DNA from: Sphingorhabdus sp. EL138
GTDB taxonomy: Bacteria; Pseudomonadota; Alphaproteobacteria; Sphingomonadales; Sphingomonadaceae
DNA: 64,000 bases
Direction: 5' to 3'
Assembly (NCBI RefSeq): GCF_900258045.1
Contig: NZ_OGVD01000004.1
Span: forward strand, 434,001 to 498,000
The position numbers were made by a program, and so were the translations under genes. Below are positions 54,773 through 63,051 of the stretch, piece after piece; position 1 is the stretch's first letter; every line of letters begins with the position of its first letter. The notes beneath the pieces were generated by a model. The model saw nothing but the letters and a program-made list of their open reading frames with translations, made no database searches and was not told the DNA's origin.

Positions 54773-56236
54773 TTATTCGCTTTCTCTCGACTCCGGCAAG
54801 GGCTCTATGTCAGCCGTTTGTGCGGGTGTATCTACAGTCCGGGTCGCCTGGGGTTCAGGATTCGGGTCCGATTGAAAATCGTAGAACTGGTTTTTAACCC
54901 GGTCATAATTGACTTGCGGGTCATAGAGTGGACCGCCTTCAAGACCCAGATCACGAGCTTCCGCACGCCCCATGGCGGCGAGCAACGTAAAGCCCGCCAC
55001 ATAGCTATTGCGTCGCGCTGTTACCAATTGCACCTGTGCGTTGAGCAACTCCTGTTCCGCGTTCAAAATGTCGAGGATGGTTCTGTTGCCCACGCTATTT
55101 TCAGCTCTGACGCCTTCCAGGGACAGCGCGCTGGCAGCGACGGCTCGCTCCGACGACTGGATGACTCGCTCGGATGCGCGCCAACTGGAATAAGCGGCGC
55201 GTGTTTGCGCGATGATGTTGCGTTCTGTCTCTATAAGCTGTTCATAGGCCTGACCCGATCGCGCCTGTGCCTGTCGCACCTGCGCCGCTGGCCGTCCACC
55301 CTGATAGATTGGAACAGTCATGCGCACACCTGCTTCTGCGTTCGATTGCTCTTGAACAAAGTTCACGCCCGGAACATTGCCGCCGAGCGTGTTAAGGAAA
55401 TTGACATAGCTACCCTGAGCAAAGGCCTCGACTGTAGGCTTGACCGCGCCTTTTGCAGTTTTGATATCGATTTCAGATGCTGCGCTTCGTTCTTTGGCTG
55501 CAAGCAGGTCGGGATTGTGTTGTAAGGCGATATCTACGGCTTCATCGGGTGATTCTGGCAGATTGGGAAGTGGTGGTGGTGATTGCAGCTCACCGGGAAC
55601 CTGTCCTACTAAGGCAATATAATTTTCTTTGCTCGTGATCAGATTTGCGCGCGCAGATTCCAATTCTCCCTTGGCAACTTCCAGGCGCGATTCGGATTGG
55701 GCAACATCGGTACGCGTGAGATCACCGATTTCAAAACGGTCGCTGGTCGCTTCCAGGTTGACGGATAGAACACCGACATTGGCGCGATTGAGCCGCACAA
55801 CGGCCTCATCTCGCATCACATCCATATAGGCTGCGACCACGTTGCTGAACAGGCTGGCCTCGGTACCTCGCAGGCTATATTGACCGGCGACAACCCGCGC
55901 TTTAGCAGCGCGCACAGCATTTTTAACCCTGCCTCCGGAATAGATCGGTACATTGAATTCGCCCCCTGCGCTGGCTTGCCGAAGAGGTGCGTTAAAACTG
56001 TTCGAGTTTCGAAGAAAATTTTCCTGAAAGGTGAAGCGGGACCCTGAATTCGGCCGCCCATCGGCTTTGGCGATAGCAACATTCTCATCTTCCGCGCGCT
56101 GCCCCGCTTGCGCCCCGGACAATGTCGGGTTCGTTTTGTAGGCAGCGACAAAAGCTTCACGCAGAGTGTCAGCATGGGCAGGAGTAGAGAACGTCGCAAC
56201 GGCGACGGCGCTAAGCAACAGATGGCGCTTACACAT
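54773..56236 (-). CDS. tolC: TolC-type outer membrane channel protein
   Basis: A 487-residue TolC/OMF protein. A signal peptide covers residues 1-22 (AHA before DTLREAF). Two repeated helical halves follow, each with the family pattern (for example RTDVAQSESRLEVAKGELESARANLI and GNRTILDILNAEQELLNAQVQLVTARRNSYVAGF). It forms a trimer that acts with type I secretion and efflux pumps. The ATG at 56236 has a GGGAG site about 10 nt before. It lies 43 nt after the upstream methyltransferase gene, the usual alphaproteobacterial pairing. Confidence 0.88.
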   Translation of the reverse strand: MCKRHLLLSAVAVATFSTPAHADTLREAFVAAYKTNPTLSGAQAGQRAEDENVAIAKADGRPNSGSRFTFQENFLRNSNSFNAPLRQASAGGEFNVPIYSGGRVKNAVRAAKARVVAGQYSLRGTEASLFSNVVAAYMDVMRDEAVVRLNRANVGVLSVNLEATSDRFEIGDLTRTDVAQSESRLEVAKGELESARANLITSKENYIALVGQVPGELQSPPPLPNLPESPDEAVDIALQHNPDLLAAKERSAASEIDIKTAKGAVKPTVEAFAQGSYVNFLNTLGGNVPGVNFVQEQSNAEAGVRMTVPIYQGGRPAAQVRQAQARSGQAYEQLIETERNIIAQTRAAYSSWRASERVIQSSERAVAASALSLEGVRAENSVGNRTILDILNAEQELLNAQVQLVTARRNSYVAGFTLLAAMGRAEARDLGLEGGPLYDPQVNYDRVKNQFYDFQSDPNPEPQATRTVDTPAQTADIEPLPESRESE

Positions 56237-56279
56237 TGAAAAACGTCTCCCTGGGAAGTTTTGCAGGAATACCTGCATC

Positions 56280-56933
56280 TTAGAAGCTGAAACTCTTGGC
56301 TTGTTCAAAGCCGGGCAGGGCGACGCCGCCGCAATCTGCGAAATATTGATACCCAATGGTGCCACCTGCCTTGTGCCCGATGACAAGACGCGCGACGCCG
56401 TTATCCATGATCGCTCCCACTAGCCGGCCTTCCGGTTGCAGTTGTTCGACCAGCGCGTTCGATATGGCATCAACGGTGCCGTCAATAATGATCACAGAAT
56501 AAGGTGCGCTTTCAGCAAAACCATCACTATGGCTCGCTTTTTCAACCTGGACATTGTCGAGTTCGCTCAGGTTGTTTTTCGCCTTAGTCGCAAGCTTTGG
56601 TGACTGCTCTACGGCGACGACCGAACCCGCAAGTTGTGCGACTACCGCAGCGGTGTAACCTGTCGCGGCCCCTATCAGCAGAACATTGTCGTCCTTTTTC
56701 AGTTCGGCCGTATTCAGCAGACGCCCCGTGACGAGTGGCGCGTTCAATGCGCGCCCGTCGCCAACGGTTACACCACGGTCGGAATAGGCGACACTGCGTG
56801 ATGCGGCAGGCACAAAATCTTCCCGTGCAACATGGCTCATCGCGGCAATGACACGAGGGTCGCTGACATCGGTTGTCCGCAGCTGGCTGACAACCATCGC
56901 TTTGCGCATTTCCTTGAAGTTCTCGTGACCCAC
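56280..56933 (-). CDS. protein-L-isoaspartate O-methyltransferase family protein
   Basis: A 217-residue PIMT-fold SAM methyltransferase. The N-terminal FKEMRKAMVVSQLRTTDVSDPRVI and the REDFVPAASRSVAYSD segment are typical of the group encoded before tolC. Motif I is VLLIGAATGYTAAVVAQLAG. True isoaspartate repair activity is uncertain for this branch. The GTG at 56933 was chosen because an AAGGGTGG site precedes it and the length then fits the family. Confidence 0.8.
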   Translation of the reverse strand: MGHENFKEMRKAMVVSQLRTTDVSDPRVIAAMSHVAREDFVPAASRSVAYSDRGVTVGDGRALNAPLVTGRLLNTAELKKDDNVLLIGAATGYTAAVVAQLAGSVVAVEQSPKLATKAKNNLSELDNVQVEKASHSDGFAESAPYSVIIIDGTVDAISNALVEQLQPEGRLVGAIMDNGVARLVIGHKAGGTIGYQYFADCGGVALPGFEQAKSFSF

Positions 56934-57171
56934 TTTACCACCCTTGATGTGTTTTAATCTGTTTAAAAAATGAACCATGCCATCTCTGTATTATTAACGC
57001 AATACAGTATGGAAATATTCTGCTCGCTTCTAACCGTACTTGTCGACGCAGCCAAGACGGATTTCGGCGTTTTTCCAATGATAGCAACTTTTGCGTAACA
57101 TCGTGAAACGCACACCGGGATAAGTTAGGGTTGACATTGCCGGCAAAGCGAAGCAATTGCGCCCCCTCTCC

Positions 57172-57245
57172 GGCCCGATGGCGGAGTGGTGACGCAGCGG
57201 ATTGCAAATCCGTGTACGCCGGTTCGATTCCGGCTCGGGCCTCCA
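57172..57245 (+). tRNA. tRNA-Cys (GCA)
   Basis: The acceptor arms GGCCCGA and TCGGGCC pair fully. The anticodon GCA (57204-57206) lies in a seven-base loop with a GGAT/ATCC stem. The T-arm carries GGTTCGATTCC, and the CCA end is encoded. The tRNA has the usual 74 nt. Confidence 0.95.
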
Positions 57246-57385
57246 GAACTTTTCTCAACCACATGCCGTTTCTTGCCAAAAGGCAGAGCGGTTGCACGCA
57301 TTGACGTGAACCCGCGCAAAGAGATGTAAGAGATGAGGTCAGGAAAAAATCCTAACCCTTTTCCAGACATACAACGGGCAGACAA

Positions 57386-57913
57386 TCAACTAGGGTCTTT
57401 CAAATAGGCGATTACGTCCGCCCGCTGTTGTGCGTCCGGCAAGCCAGCAAAGACCATTTTTGTCTTTGGAATCACGCGCTGCGGTTTTTCCAGATACTGG
57501 AACATTTTTTCCTCGGTCCAGGTAATGCCGCTGTTCTTATTGGCATCGGTGTAGTTAAATCCTTCAACTGCACCTGCCTGATTGCCCATAATTCCTGCCA
57601 TTGACGGACCAATGCGGTTCACTCCTGGGTCGGTAACATGGCAAGTGCGGCACTTGGTAAATACCTTTTTCCCGGCCTCTGCATCGCCGGTCAGGCTGGC
57701 ATATTCAACACCATCAAGAGTCGTTACATCATCTGCGGCTGGTGTCCCCGCATCAACAGGCGCAGCAGTCTCTTCATTCACTTCTGATTCTGGCTCTGAT
57801 GTTTTTGATTCGGTTGTCTCTGCTTGTGGGGTGGATTCTGATCCTCCACCGGAACAGGCTGCTGCGAGAGCCGACAAAGCAATCACCCCTGTTAGGGCTT
57901 TAAACTTGGGCAT
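57386..57913 (-). CDS. lipoprotein cytochrome c (class I, c2-like)
   Basis: A 175-residue cytochrome. The lipoprotein signal ends in a LAAAC lipobox (C20). A disordered Glu/Thr/Ala-rich linker runs from about 21 to 65, and a class I cytochrome c domain follows. The heme is held by C88-R-T-C91-H92, and the Met ligand is probably in PKTKMVFAG. The long acidic linker would let the domain reach between membrane partners in the periplasm. Related proteins carry electrons to cytochrome oxidase. Confidence 0.85.
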   Translation of the reverse strand: MPKFKALTGVIALSALAAACSGGGSESTPQAETTESKTSEPESEVNEETAAPVDAGTPAADDVTTLDGVEYASLTGDAEAGKKVFTKCRTCHVTDPGVNRIGPSMAGIMGNQAGAVEGFNYTDANKNSGITWTEEKMFQYLEKPQRVIPKTKMVFAGLPDAQQRADVIAYLKDPS

Positions 57914-58182
57914 ATTGTCTCCTCTTTCCTGATTTAAATGGCGTATTGATGTGCCAGCCGTGTAGTGCAGAATTCCTGCAAATAGAAGAAAGTTTTTGGC
58001 GCAAGCGGCATATCATTAATCAGGTCACCGGAGTTACCGGAAGTACAACTGCCTCGATGGAGTTATCTGACGCCGACATACCGTCAGACGTCAAAACTGT
58101 GATTGGGTTGTTCTTAAAGGCGTTTGCAAATCAAACAATCAGCTCATTCGAAGATAGATATTCCTCAAGACATTGCTTGTTT

Positions 58183-58256
58183 TGGATCCCCCGTGAGGAT
58201 TCGAACCTCAATTGACGGAGTCAGAGTCCGTAGTCTTACCATTAGACGACAGGGGA
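58183..58256 (-). tRNA. tRNA-Gln (CTG)
   Basis: On the minus strand TCCCCTG pairs with CGGGGGA (one G-U pair). The loop CTCTGAC within a five-pair stem gives anticodon CTG (58224-58222). GGTTCGAATCC forms the T-arm and CCA is encoded. Length is 74 nt. Confidence 0.94.
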
Positions 58257-58426
58257 GTACCGGGGCGCGCAATAGGCCCGGCATGCAAGCTGGTCAAGGT
58301 TTTTCAAATCCGCGAGATGGTGGGTCGTGTAGCGCTAAACTCTTGCACATCGAACGCCCCGGGGTTATCTCTGCAGTCAAGTACCGGCGGTATTACCCGA
58401 TCCGGAGAAATATAAGAGTAACGGTT

Positions 58427-59536
58427 ATGGTGGATGAATCATCCCCATCGCCGCAACGACAGGACGGCGGAAAACCGGCAAAGACGGCCCGCCCGAAACA
58501 TGCGGCGACACATAAAAACGGGAGTCGAAATGCGCCTCCCTATCGAAATAATGGTGCTCGCTGGCCCAAATTGCGGTCTTATGCGGCGATTGATCTAGGT
58601 ACGAACAACTGCAGGCTACTGGTCGCAAAACCTTCTGCTGACGGTTTTATCGTGACCGATGCCTTTTCCCGCGTCGTGCGGCTAGGAGAGGGCTTGGTCG
58701 AGACAGGGCGGATTAGCAACCGCGCGATGGACCGGGCTGTTGCGGCTCTTTCCATCTGTGCCGACAAGCTGAAACGCCGCAATGTAACACTCGCGCGTTC
58801 CGTGGCGACGGAAGCATGCCGAAGGGCGAGCAATGGCGACAAGTTTATCGACCGTGTGCGGCAGGAAACCGGCATTGCGCTTGATATCATTACAGCCGAA
58901 GAAGAAGCGCGTCTTGCCGTGTTGGGTTGCCAGATTTTGCTGGAACCGGGCGAAGGGCCAGCTTTGATATTCGACATTGGCGGGGGATCGACAGAACTGG
59001 TGCTGGTCGATACATCCGGAGCGGCACCCGAAATCATCGATTGGCTCAGCGCGCCGTGGGGCGTGGTCTCGCTGACGGAGAGCGAGAAATATGATGGTAG
59101 TGATGCGAAGGCGCGCGAACAGGCCTATGCCAATATGCGCGCACGGGTCACAGACAGTTTTGCAGAATTCGCCAGTCGCTTGCCATCTTCCGACAATAGT
59201 GATTTTCGCTTGCTGGGCACCAGCGGCACCGTGACCACGCTGGCCAGCCTGCATCTCAAACTGCCGCATTATGACCGAAAGGTCATTGATGGTTTGATTG
59301 TGCCAGCCGAATCAATGCGCGACATCAGTGCAATGCTGGCAGGATGTTCTCCGGAGGAACGGGCGGCGATACCCTGTATCGGCAAAGAGCGTGCAGATCT
59401 TGTGGTTGGCGGCTGTGCCATTCTCGATTCCATTCTGGACATCTGGCCTGCAAGCCGAGTTGGTGTAGCTGATCGCGGGATCAGGGAAGGTATCTTGCGT
59501 TCCTTGATGTCCTCCAACGAAAGAGTGCGGCGATAA
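58427..59536 (+). CDS. Ppx/GppA family exopolyphosphatase/guanosine pentaphosphatase
   Basis: A 369-residue ASKHA-fold phosphatase. A basic, disordered leader (about 1-50) precedes YAAIDLGTNNCRLLVA, the phosphate-1 motif. LIFDIGGGSTELVLVD follows, and a second-domain GTSGTVTTLA segment. It removes phosphate from polyphosphate or pppGpp. It is the short, two-domain form without the C-terminal helical domains of E. coli Ppx. Sequence before the ATG at 58427 runs through the tRNA-Gln and is not coding. rlmE follows 16 nt later. Confidence 0.87.
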   Translation: MVDESSPSPQRQDGGKPAKTARPKHAATHKNGSRNAPPYRNNGARWPKLRSYAAIDLGTNNCRLLVAKPSADGFIVTDAFSRVVRLGEGLVETGRISNRAMDRAVAALSICADKLKRRNVTLARSVATEACRRASNGDKFIDRVRQETGIALDIITAEEEARLAVLGCQILLEPGEGPALIFDIGGGSTELVLVDTSGAAPEIIDWLSAPWGVVSLTESEKYDGSDAKAREQAYANMRARVTDSFAEFASRLPSSDNSDFRLLGTSGTVTTLASLHLKLPHYDRKVIDGLIVPAESMRDISAMLAGCSPEERAAIPCIGKERADLVVGGCAILDSILDIWPASRVGVADRGIREGILRSLMSSNERVRR

Positions 59537-59552
59537 TGAAGAGGAAATCGCC

Positions 59553-60227
59553 ATGAGCCGGGGCAGGTCGGGACAACGACAGCGGGTGAAAACCGCAAAA
59601 GGCCGGAAAATCGGTTCGACGCGCTGGTTGGAACGACAGCTCAACGATCCCTATGTCAAACAGGCAAAGGCGGATGGATATCGTTCGCGTGCGGCTTACA
59701 AGATATTGGAACTGGACGAGCGCTTCAAATTTGTCCGGAAGGCGAAAGCCGTCGTGGACCTTGGAATTGCACCGGGCGGCTGGTCTCAGGTCATCCGCAA
59801 ATTCGTTCCGCAGGCGAAAATTGTGGGCATCGATCTGTTGCCGGTCGATGCAATCGAAGGTGTCACCATTTTCGAAATGGATTTTATGGATGACAGCGCG
59901 CCTGATAAATTGATGGATGCGCTGGGCTGCGCACCTGATCTCGTTCTGTCCGATATGGCGGCCAATACTGTCGGGCATCAACAGACCGACCATCTGCGCA
60001 CCATGGGCCTGGTGGAAGCCGGAGCCTATTTTGCGATTGAAAACCTTCAGGAAGGCGGTGCCTTTGTTGCAAAGGTCCTGGCCGGCGGGACTGACAATGA
60101 TTTGCTGGCCATGCTCAAAAAACATTTCAAGACTGTCAAACACGCCAAACCGCCTGCAAGCCGCAAGGGTTCATCCGAATGGTATGTGGTGGCTCAGGGT
60201 TTCAAAGGACGGCCGGAAACCGCCTGA
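59553..60227 (+). CDS. rlmE: 23S rRNA (uridine-2'-O-)-methyltransferase RlmE (FtsJ)
   Basis: A 224-residue RrmJ/FtsJ methyltransferase that modifies U2552 of 23S rRNA. An N-terminal basic tail precedes RSRAAYKILELDERF with the first catalytic Lys. VVDLGIAPGGWSQVI is the SAM motif, and the rest of the K-D-K-E tetrad is in LSDMAANTVG, FVAKVLAGG and KGSSEWYVVAQGF. It is coupled to ppx/gppA. After it lies the duplicated intergenic element. Confidence 0.92.
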   Translation: MSRGRSGQRQRVKTAKGRKIGSTRWLERQLNDPYVKQAKADGYRSRAAYKILELDERFKFVRKAKAVVDLGIAPGGWSQVIRKFVPQAKIVGIDLLPVDAIEGVTIFEMDFMDDSAPDKLMDALGCAPDLVLSDMAANTVGHQQTDHLRTMGLVEAGAYFAIENLQEGGAFVAKVLAGGTDNDLLAMLKKHFKTVKHAKPPASRKGSSEWYVVAQGFKGRPETA

Positions 60228-60242
60228 AAAGCCAATGGCGGC

Positions 60243-60320
60243 GAAGTTTACAATGTTTACTGTGTCCTTTTGGCGACATTTATCCAGCAGACCGTCTTTC
60301 AAAGTTCACACAATTCTCAC
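60243..60320. repeat. noncoding tandem element, copy 1
   Basis: Copy 1 starts GAAGTTTACAATGTTTAC, continues TGTCCTTTTGGCGA and ends AAAGTTCACACAATTCTCAC. Its ends match copy 2, while the middle differs in length and sequence. It has no open frame of note. Confidence 0.7.
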
Positions 60321-60334
60321 CGCCCTTTGCGTAC

Positions 60335-60423
60335 GAAGTTTACAAAGTGCACAATGTCCTTTTGGCGATTTTCTGGGAGTGTCATCAGCCCAAGCGATGA
60401 TCCAAAGTTCACACAGTTCTCAC
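60335..60423. repeat. noncoding tandem element, copy 2
   Basis: Copy 2 starts GAAGTTTACAAAGTGCAC, contains TGTCCTTTTGGCGA and ends AAAGTTCACACAGTTCTCAC. It starts 92 nt after copy 1 begins. Conserved ends and variable middle suggest a repeat family with selected termini. Confidence 0.7.
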
Positions 60424-60556
60424 GGTAGCGAATGCGGGATCATAGCGGGTAGGGGGATATTCAAAACTGAGAAAGAGCCATCAGTTTTTATCACAAACAG
60501 AGGGCTGTAGGAAAGTGCGAGAGTGTTGGCAAACTCGGCTACAAACGGCATCTAAC

Positions 60557-61339
60557 CTATTTCGACCCGCGTGCCTTGGCGATCATATCCTTGATACCAT
60601 CATAGCCGACCGCGCCGACTTCGGTCTGGTTGCCCACCACAAAGGCCGGTGTTCCGGTAAACTGAAGCTTTCGGGCCACCTCGATGTTGTTCTGTAACTC
60701 CCGCTGAGCCTCTGGCGTCGCAATAAACTTGCGGGCTGCTGCCATATCCAGGCCGACTTCCTTGGCCGCGCTTTCGATTGTTGAAGGGGTGGGGCGTCCC
60801 GTAGCGAACATGGTTTTGTGGAAGGCGTAATATTTCCCTTGCTTGGCGGCGGCCAATGCCATCAGGGCTGCGTCATTACTCGCTTCGCTAAGGATAGGCA
60901 GTTCGCGAAACACAACCTTGATATTCTTGTCTTCTTTCAAGAGCCGGTCAATATCGGCCGTCGTCTGTTTGCAATAGGGGCAGGCAAAGTCGGAATATTC
61001 GACAATGATAACATCACCATTGGGGTTTCCCGCAAAAGCCGCTCCCGCAAAAGGCGCTTCGATACCGGAGCGGATTTCATCAATTGCAGCAGTCTTTTGC
61101 CTAGTCTGCAATATCTCGACAGCTTCGGGAATGATTTCCGGATTTTTGAGAATATAGTCGCGGACAATGGCCTCGATGGCCGCCTGTTGTTTGCCGTCAA
61201 TGCCCGCTGCCAGTGCGGCCTGCGCAGTTTCGTCGCTGGCGGACGTTCCGCCTGTTTGCATGAACCAGACGGCTGCAGCCGCTGCTATGGCCAAACCGCC
61301 ACCTGCCATAATCATCCACTTTCTATTTGTATTTTCCAC
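60557..61339 (-). CDS. DsbA-family thiol:disulfide oxidoreductase, membrane-anchored
   Basis: A 260-residue protein with an N-terminal membrane anchor (about residues 8-27) and a DsbA/Com1-like thioredoxin fold. The redox motif is CPYC in IIVEYSDFACPYCKQTT, and a cis-Pro region (FTGTPAFVVGNQTEVGAVGYD) is typical. A helical leader (AIVRDYILKNPEIIPEAVEIL) precedes the fold, as in the BdbD/Com1 group. It forms or reshuffles disulfides in exported proteins. The start is set at the GTG at 61339, with GGAAG before it. Confidence 0.85.
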   Translation of the reverse strand: MENTNRKWMIMAGGGLAIAAAAAVWFMQTGGTSASDETAQAALAAGIDGKQQAAIEAIVRDYILKNPEIIPEAVEILQTRQKTAAIDEIRSGIEAPFAGAAFAGNPNGDVIIVEYSDFACPYCKQTTADIDRLLKEDKNIKVVFRELPILSEASNDAALMALAAAKQGKYYAFHKTMFATGRPTPSTIESAAKEVGLDMAAARKFIATPEAQRELQNNIEVARKLQFTGTPAFVVGNQTEVGAVGYDGIKDMIAKARGSK

Positions 61340-61448
61340 GTTCTTCCATTCCAAAAGACGAAGCCTCCTTGTCGAAGCTTCGTCCCTTTGTCCACAATTG
61401 TTACAGGGGAGATTTGATTTTGCCTGTCAGCGTTGCTTGCAAACCAGC

Positions 61449-62852
61449 TTAGCGGCGACGCCGGTCTGACCGTTCAAACTCATTTTTCGCGATCAGAGAT
61501 ATGTCCTGCGCGCGGATCCATTCCGGTGTGTTTTCCTTGATTCCTGCCATAGCGATTTGCGAGCTGCGGATCGCACTGCCATAATTGCGCTGCAGCAAGG
61601 CACTTTCTGCGGTTGCCAATTGCGCGCGCGCGGTATCGCCTTGTTGGGAATAGACAACGCCTAGTTGATACCAGGCGAAAGGATTACGGTTGTCCTTAAC
61701 CACGGCGGCCTTCAGGACCCGCTCTGCCTCTTCAAAATGCGTTTCATCCTCCGTCGCAATCAGTGCATGGCCGAACAGGCTGGCGATCAGAGGCTGGTTA
61801 TTGGTCAGGCGTACGGCCTTTCGAAGTGAGGCGATAGCCTCTTTCGGTCTACCGGATTCCAGCAGAATCTGGCCGTGCAGTTCCAGAAAATAGGGATCAT
61901 TCGGCGCATCTTTGAGGAGATTATTGACCTCCAGCAAAGCGCGGTCGGGATAAGCACTTTTATGCCAGGCATAGGCGCGCGCATACCGAGCAGGGATACT
62001 CTGGTCGCTTTCCGGGAATTTGCGCAACGTAGTAGTCGGTTCATTGGTGAAACCAAGTAATTTTGCCTTAACACGCTGAAAACGTTCTTCGATTTCCGGA
62101 TCTGGTGGCGTGTCCCATGCCGGGTCGGCCTGGTAGACGTCTCGGAGCAGCGTCACACGTTCGCCAGAGAGCGGGTGGGTGCGGCCATAGCTGTCTTCTT
62201 GCGGAATGCCGAGACGGAACTCATAATTTTGCAGTTTTTTGAAGAAATCAATCGAACCCCGGCCGGTGATCCCGGCGGCGGAAAGATAGCGTGCGCCAGC
62301 GGAGTCTGCTGCCCGCTCCTGCACACGGCTAAAAGCCAGGAACTTCCCGGTTGCCGCCTGCTGACCTGCGGCCAATATCCCGGCGCCTGCATCGCCAGCA
62401 CCTGCGGCAATGGCGGCGGCACCCAGGATCAGGCTGAGAATGGTAATGCCGGTTGCGGTCTTGATACCTTCATCAAAGCGGATGATATGACCGCCAGTAA
62501 TATGACCCAGTTCGTGTGCCATGATCCCCTGAATTTCGACCGCACTGTCGGCGGCCTCGATCGTACCGGAGTAGAAAAACATGCGCTGTCCGCCCGCGAC
62601 AAAGGCGTTGATCTGACTACTGTTGATCAGAATGACTTCGACATCTTTTGCATCCAGTTCGGACACTGCGACCAAAGGTGATACCATATCGCTGAACAGC
62701 GCTTCAGTCTCGGCATCGCGAAGAATGGATTGCGCGGCAACCGGTTGAACGGTGATCGCGACCATCGCGAGAAACGCGGTGATGAGTTGTCCGATGCGGG
62801 AGAGAGAAAGGTGAGCAAACGGTTGGCGCTTGGTATCATTCGGCGATGACAT
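61449..62852 (-). CDS. M48 family metalloprotease with TPR region (BepA-like)
   Basis: A 467-residue periplasmic protease. A signal peptide at about residues 20-40 ends in PVAAQ. The zinc site is HELGH at 113-117, with the downstream Glu in the RAADSAGARYLS region. The C-terminal half (about 270-450) has TPR-type helical repeats (PYFLELHGQILLESGRPKEAIASLRKAV). This matches BepA, which supervises outer-membrane protein assembly. AAGGA lies 6 nt before the ATG at 62852. Confidence 0.87.
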   Translation of the reverse strand: MSSPNDTKRQPFAHLSLSRIGQLITAFLAMVAITVQPVAAQSILRDAETEALFSDMVSPLVAVSELDAKDVEVILINSSQINAFVAGGQRMFFYSGTIEAADSAVEIQGIMAHELGHITGGHIIRFDEGIKTATGITILSLILGAAAIAAGAGDAGAGILAAGQQAATGKFLAFSRVQERAADSAGARYLSAAGITGRGSIDFFKKLQNYEFRLGIPQEDSYGRTHPLSGERVTLLRDVYQADPAWDTPPDPEIEERFQRVKAKLLGFTNEPTTTLRKFPESDQSIPARYARAYAWHKSAYPDRALLEVNNLLKDAPNDPYFLELHGQILLESGRPKEAIASLRKAVRLTNNQPLIASLFGHALIATEDETHFEEAERVLKAAVVKDNRNPFAWYQLGVVYSQQGDTARAQLATAESALLQRNYGSAIRSSQIAMAGIKENTPEWIRAQDISLIAKNEFERSDRRRR

Positions 62853-62999
62853 AGATTTCCTTCGGGACGTCCTCTGGATGAAGTTCTGACGAATTCGCTT
62901 GTCCATTACCACAAACAGAGTGAACCTGCGATGAAATCTATCTATTCCTCTGCAAACCGGAATTTGTTCGGCAAAGGCCAAAACGGTCGAGATGGAATT

Positions 63000-63027
63000 A
63001 TGGGCCTCTGTATACGCAGAGGCCCAT
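63000..63027. terminator. hairpin downstream of rne, possible terminator
   Basis: ATGGGCCTCTG and CAGAGGCCCAT form a perfect 11-bp stem around a 6-nt loop. It lies 25 nt past the rne stop on the minus strand. No T-run follows, so it may act with Rho or as an RNA-processing or stability element. Confidence 0.5.
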
Positions 63028-63051
63028 ATTCAAGCAATCAATCGCCAACAA

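Larger units (their letters stand above)
60228..60556. other. intergenic region between rlmE and the DsbA-like gene
   Basis: A 329-nt gap with no gene or tRNA. Its centre is filled by a tandem duplicated noncoding element, described in the two repeat entries. The rest (60424-60556) shows nothing I can assign. Confidence 0.7.

Noticed and set aside
58124-58426. Upstream extension of the Ppx/GppA frame
   Set aside because: The extension runs through the tRNA-Gln gene and has no ribosome site. The ATG at 58427 fits the family.
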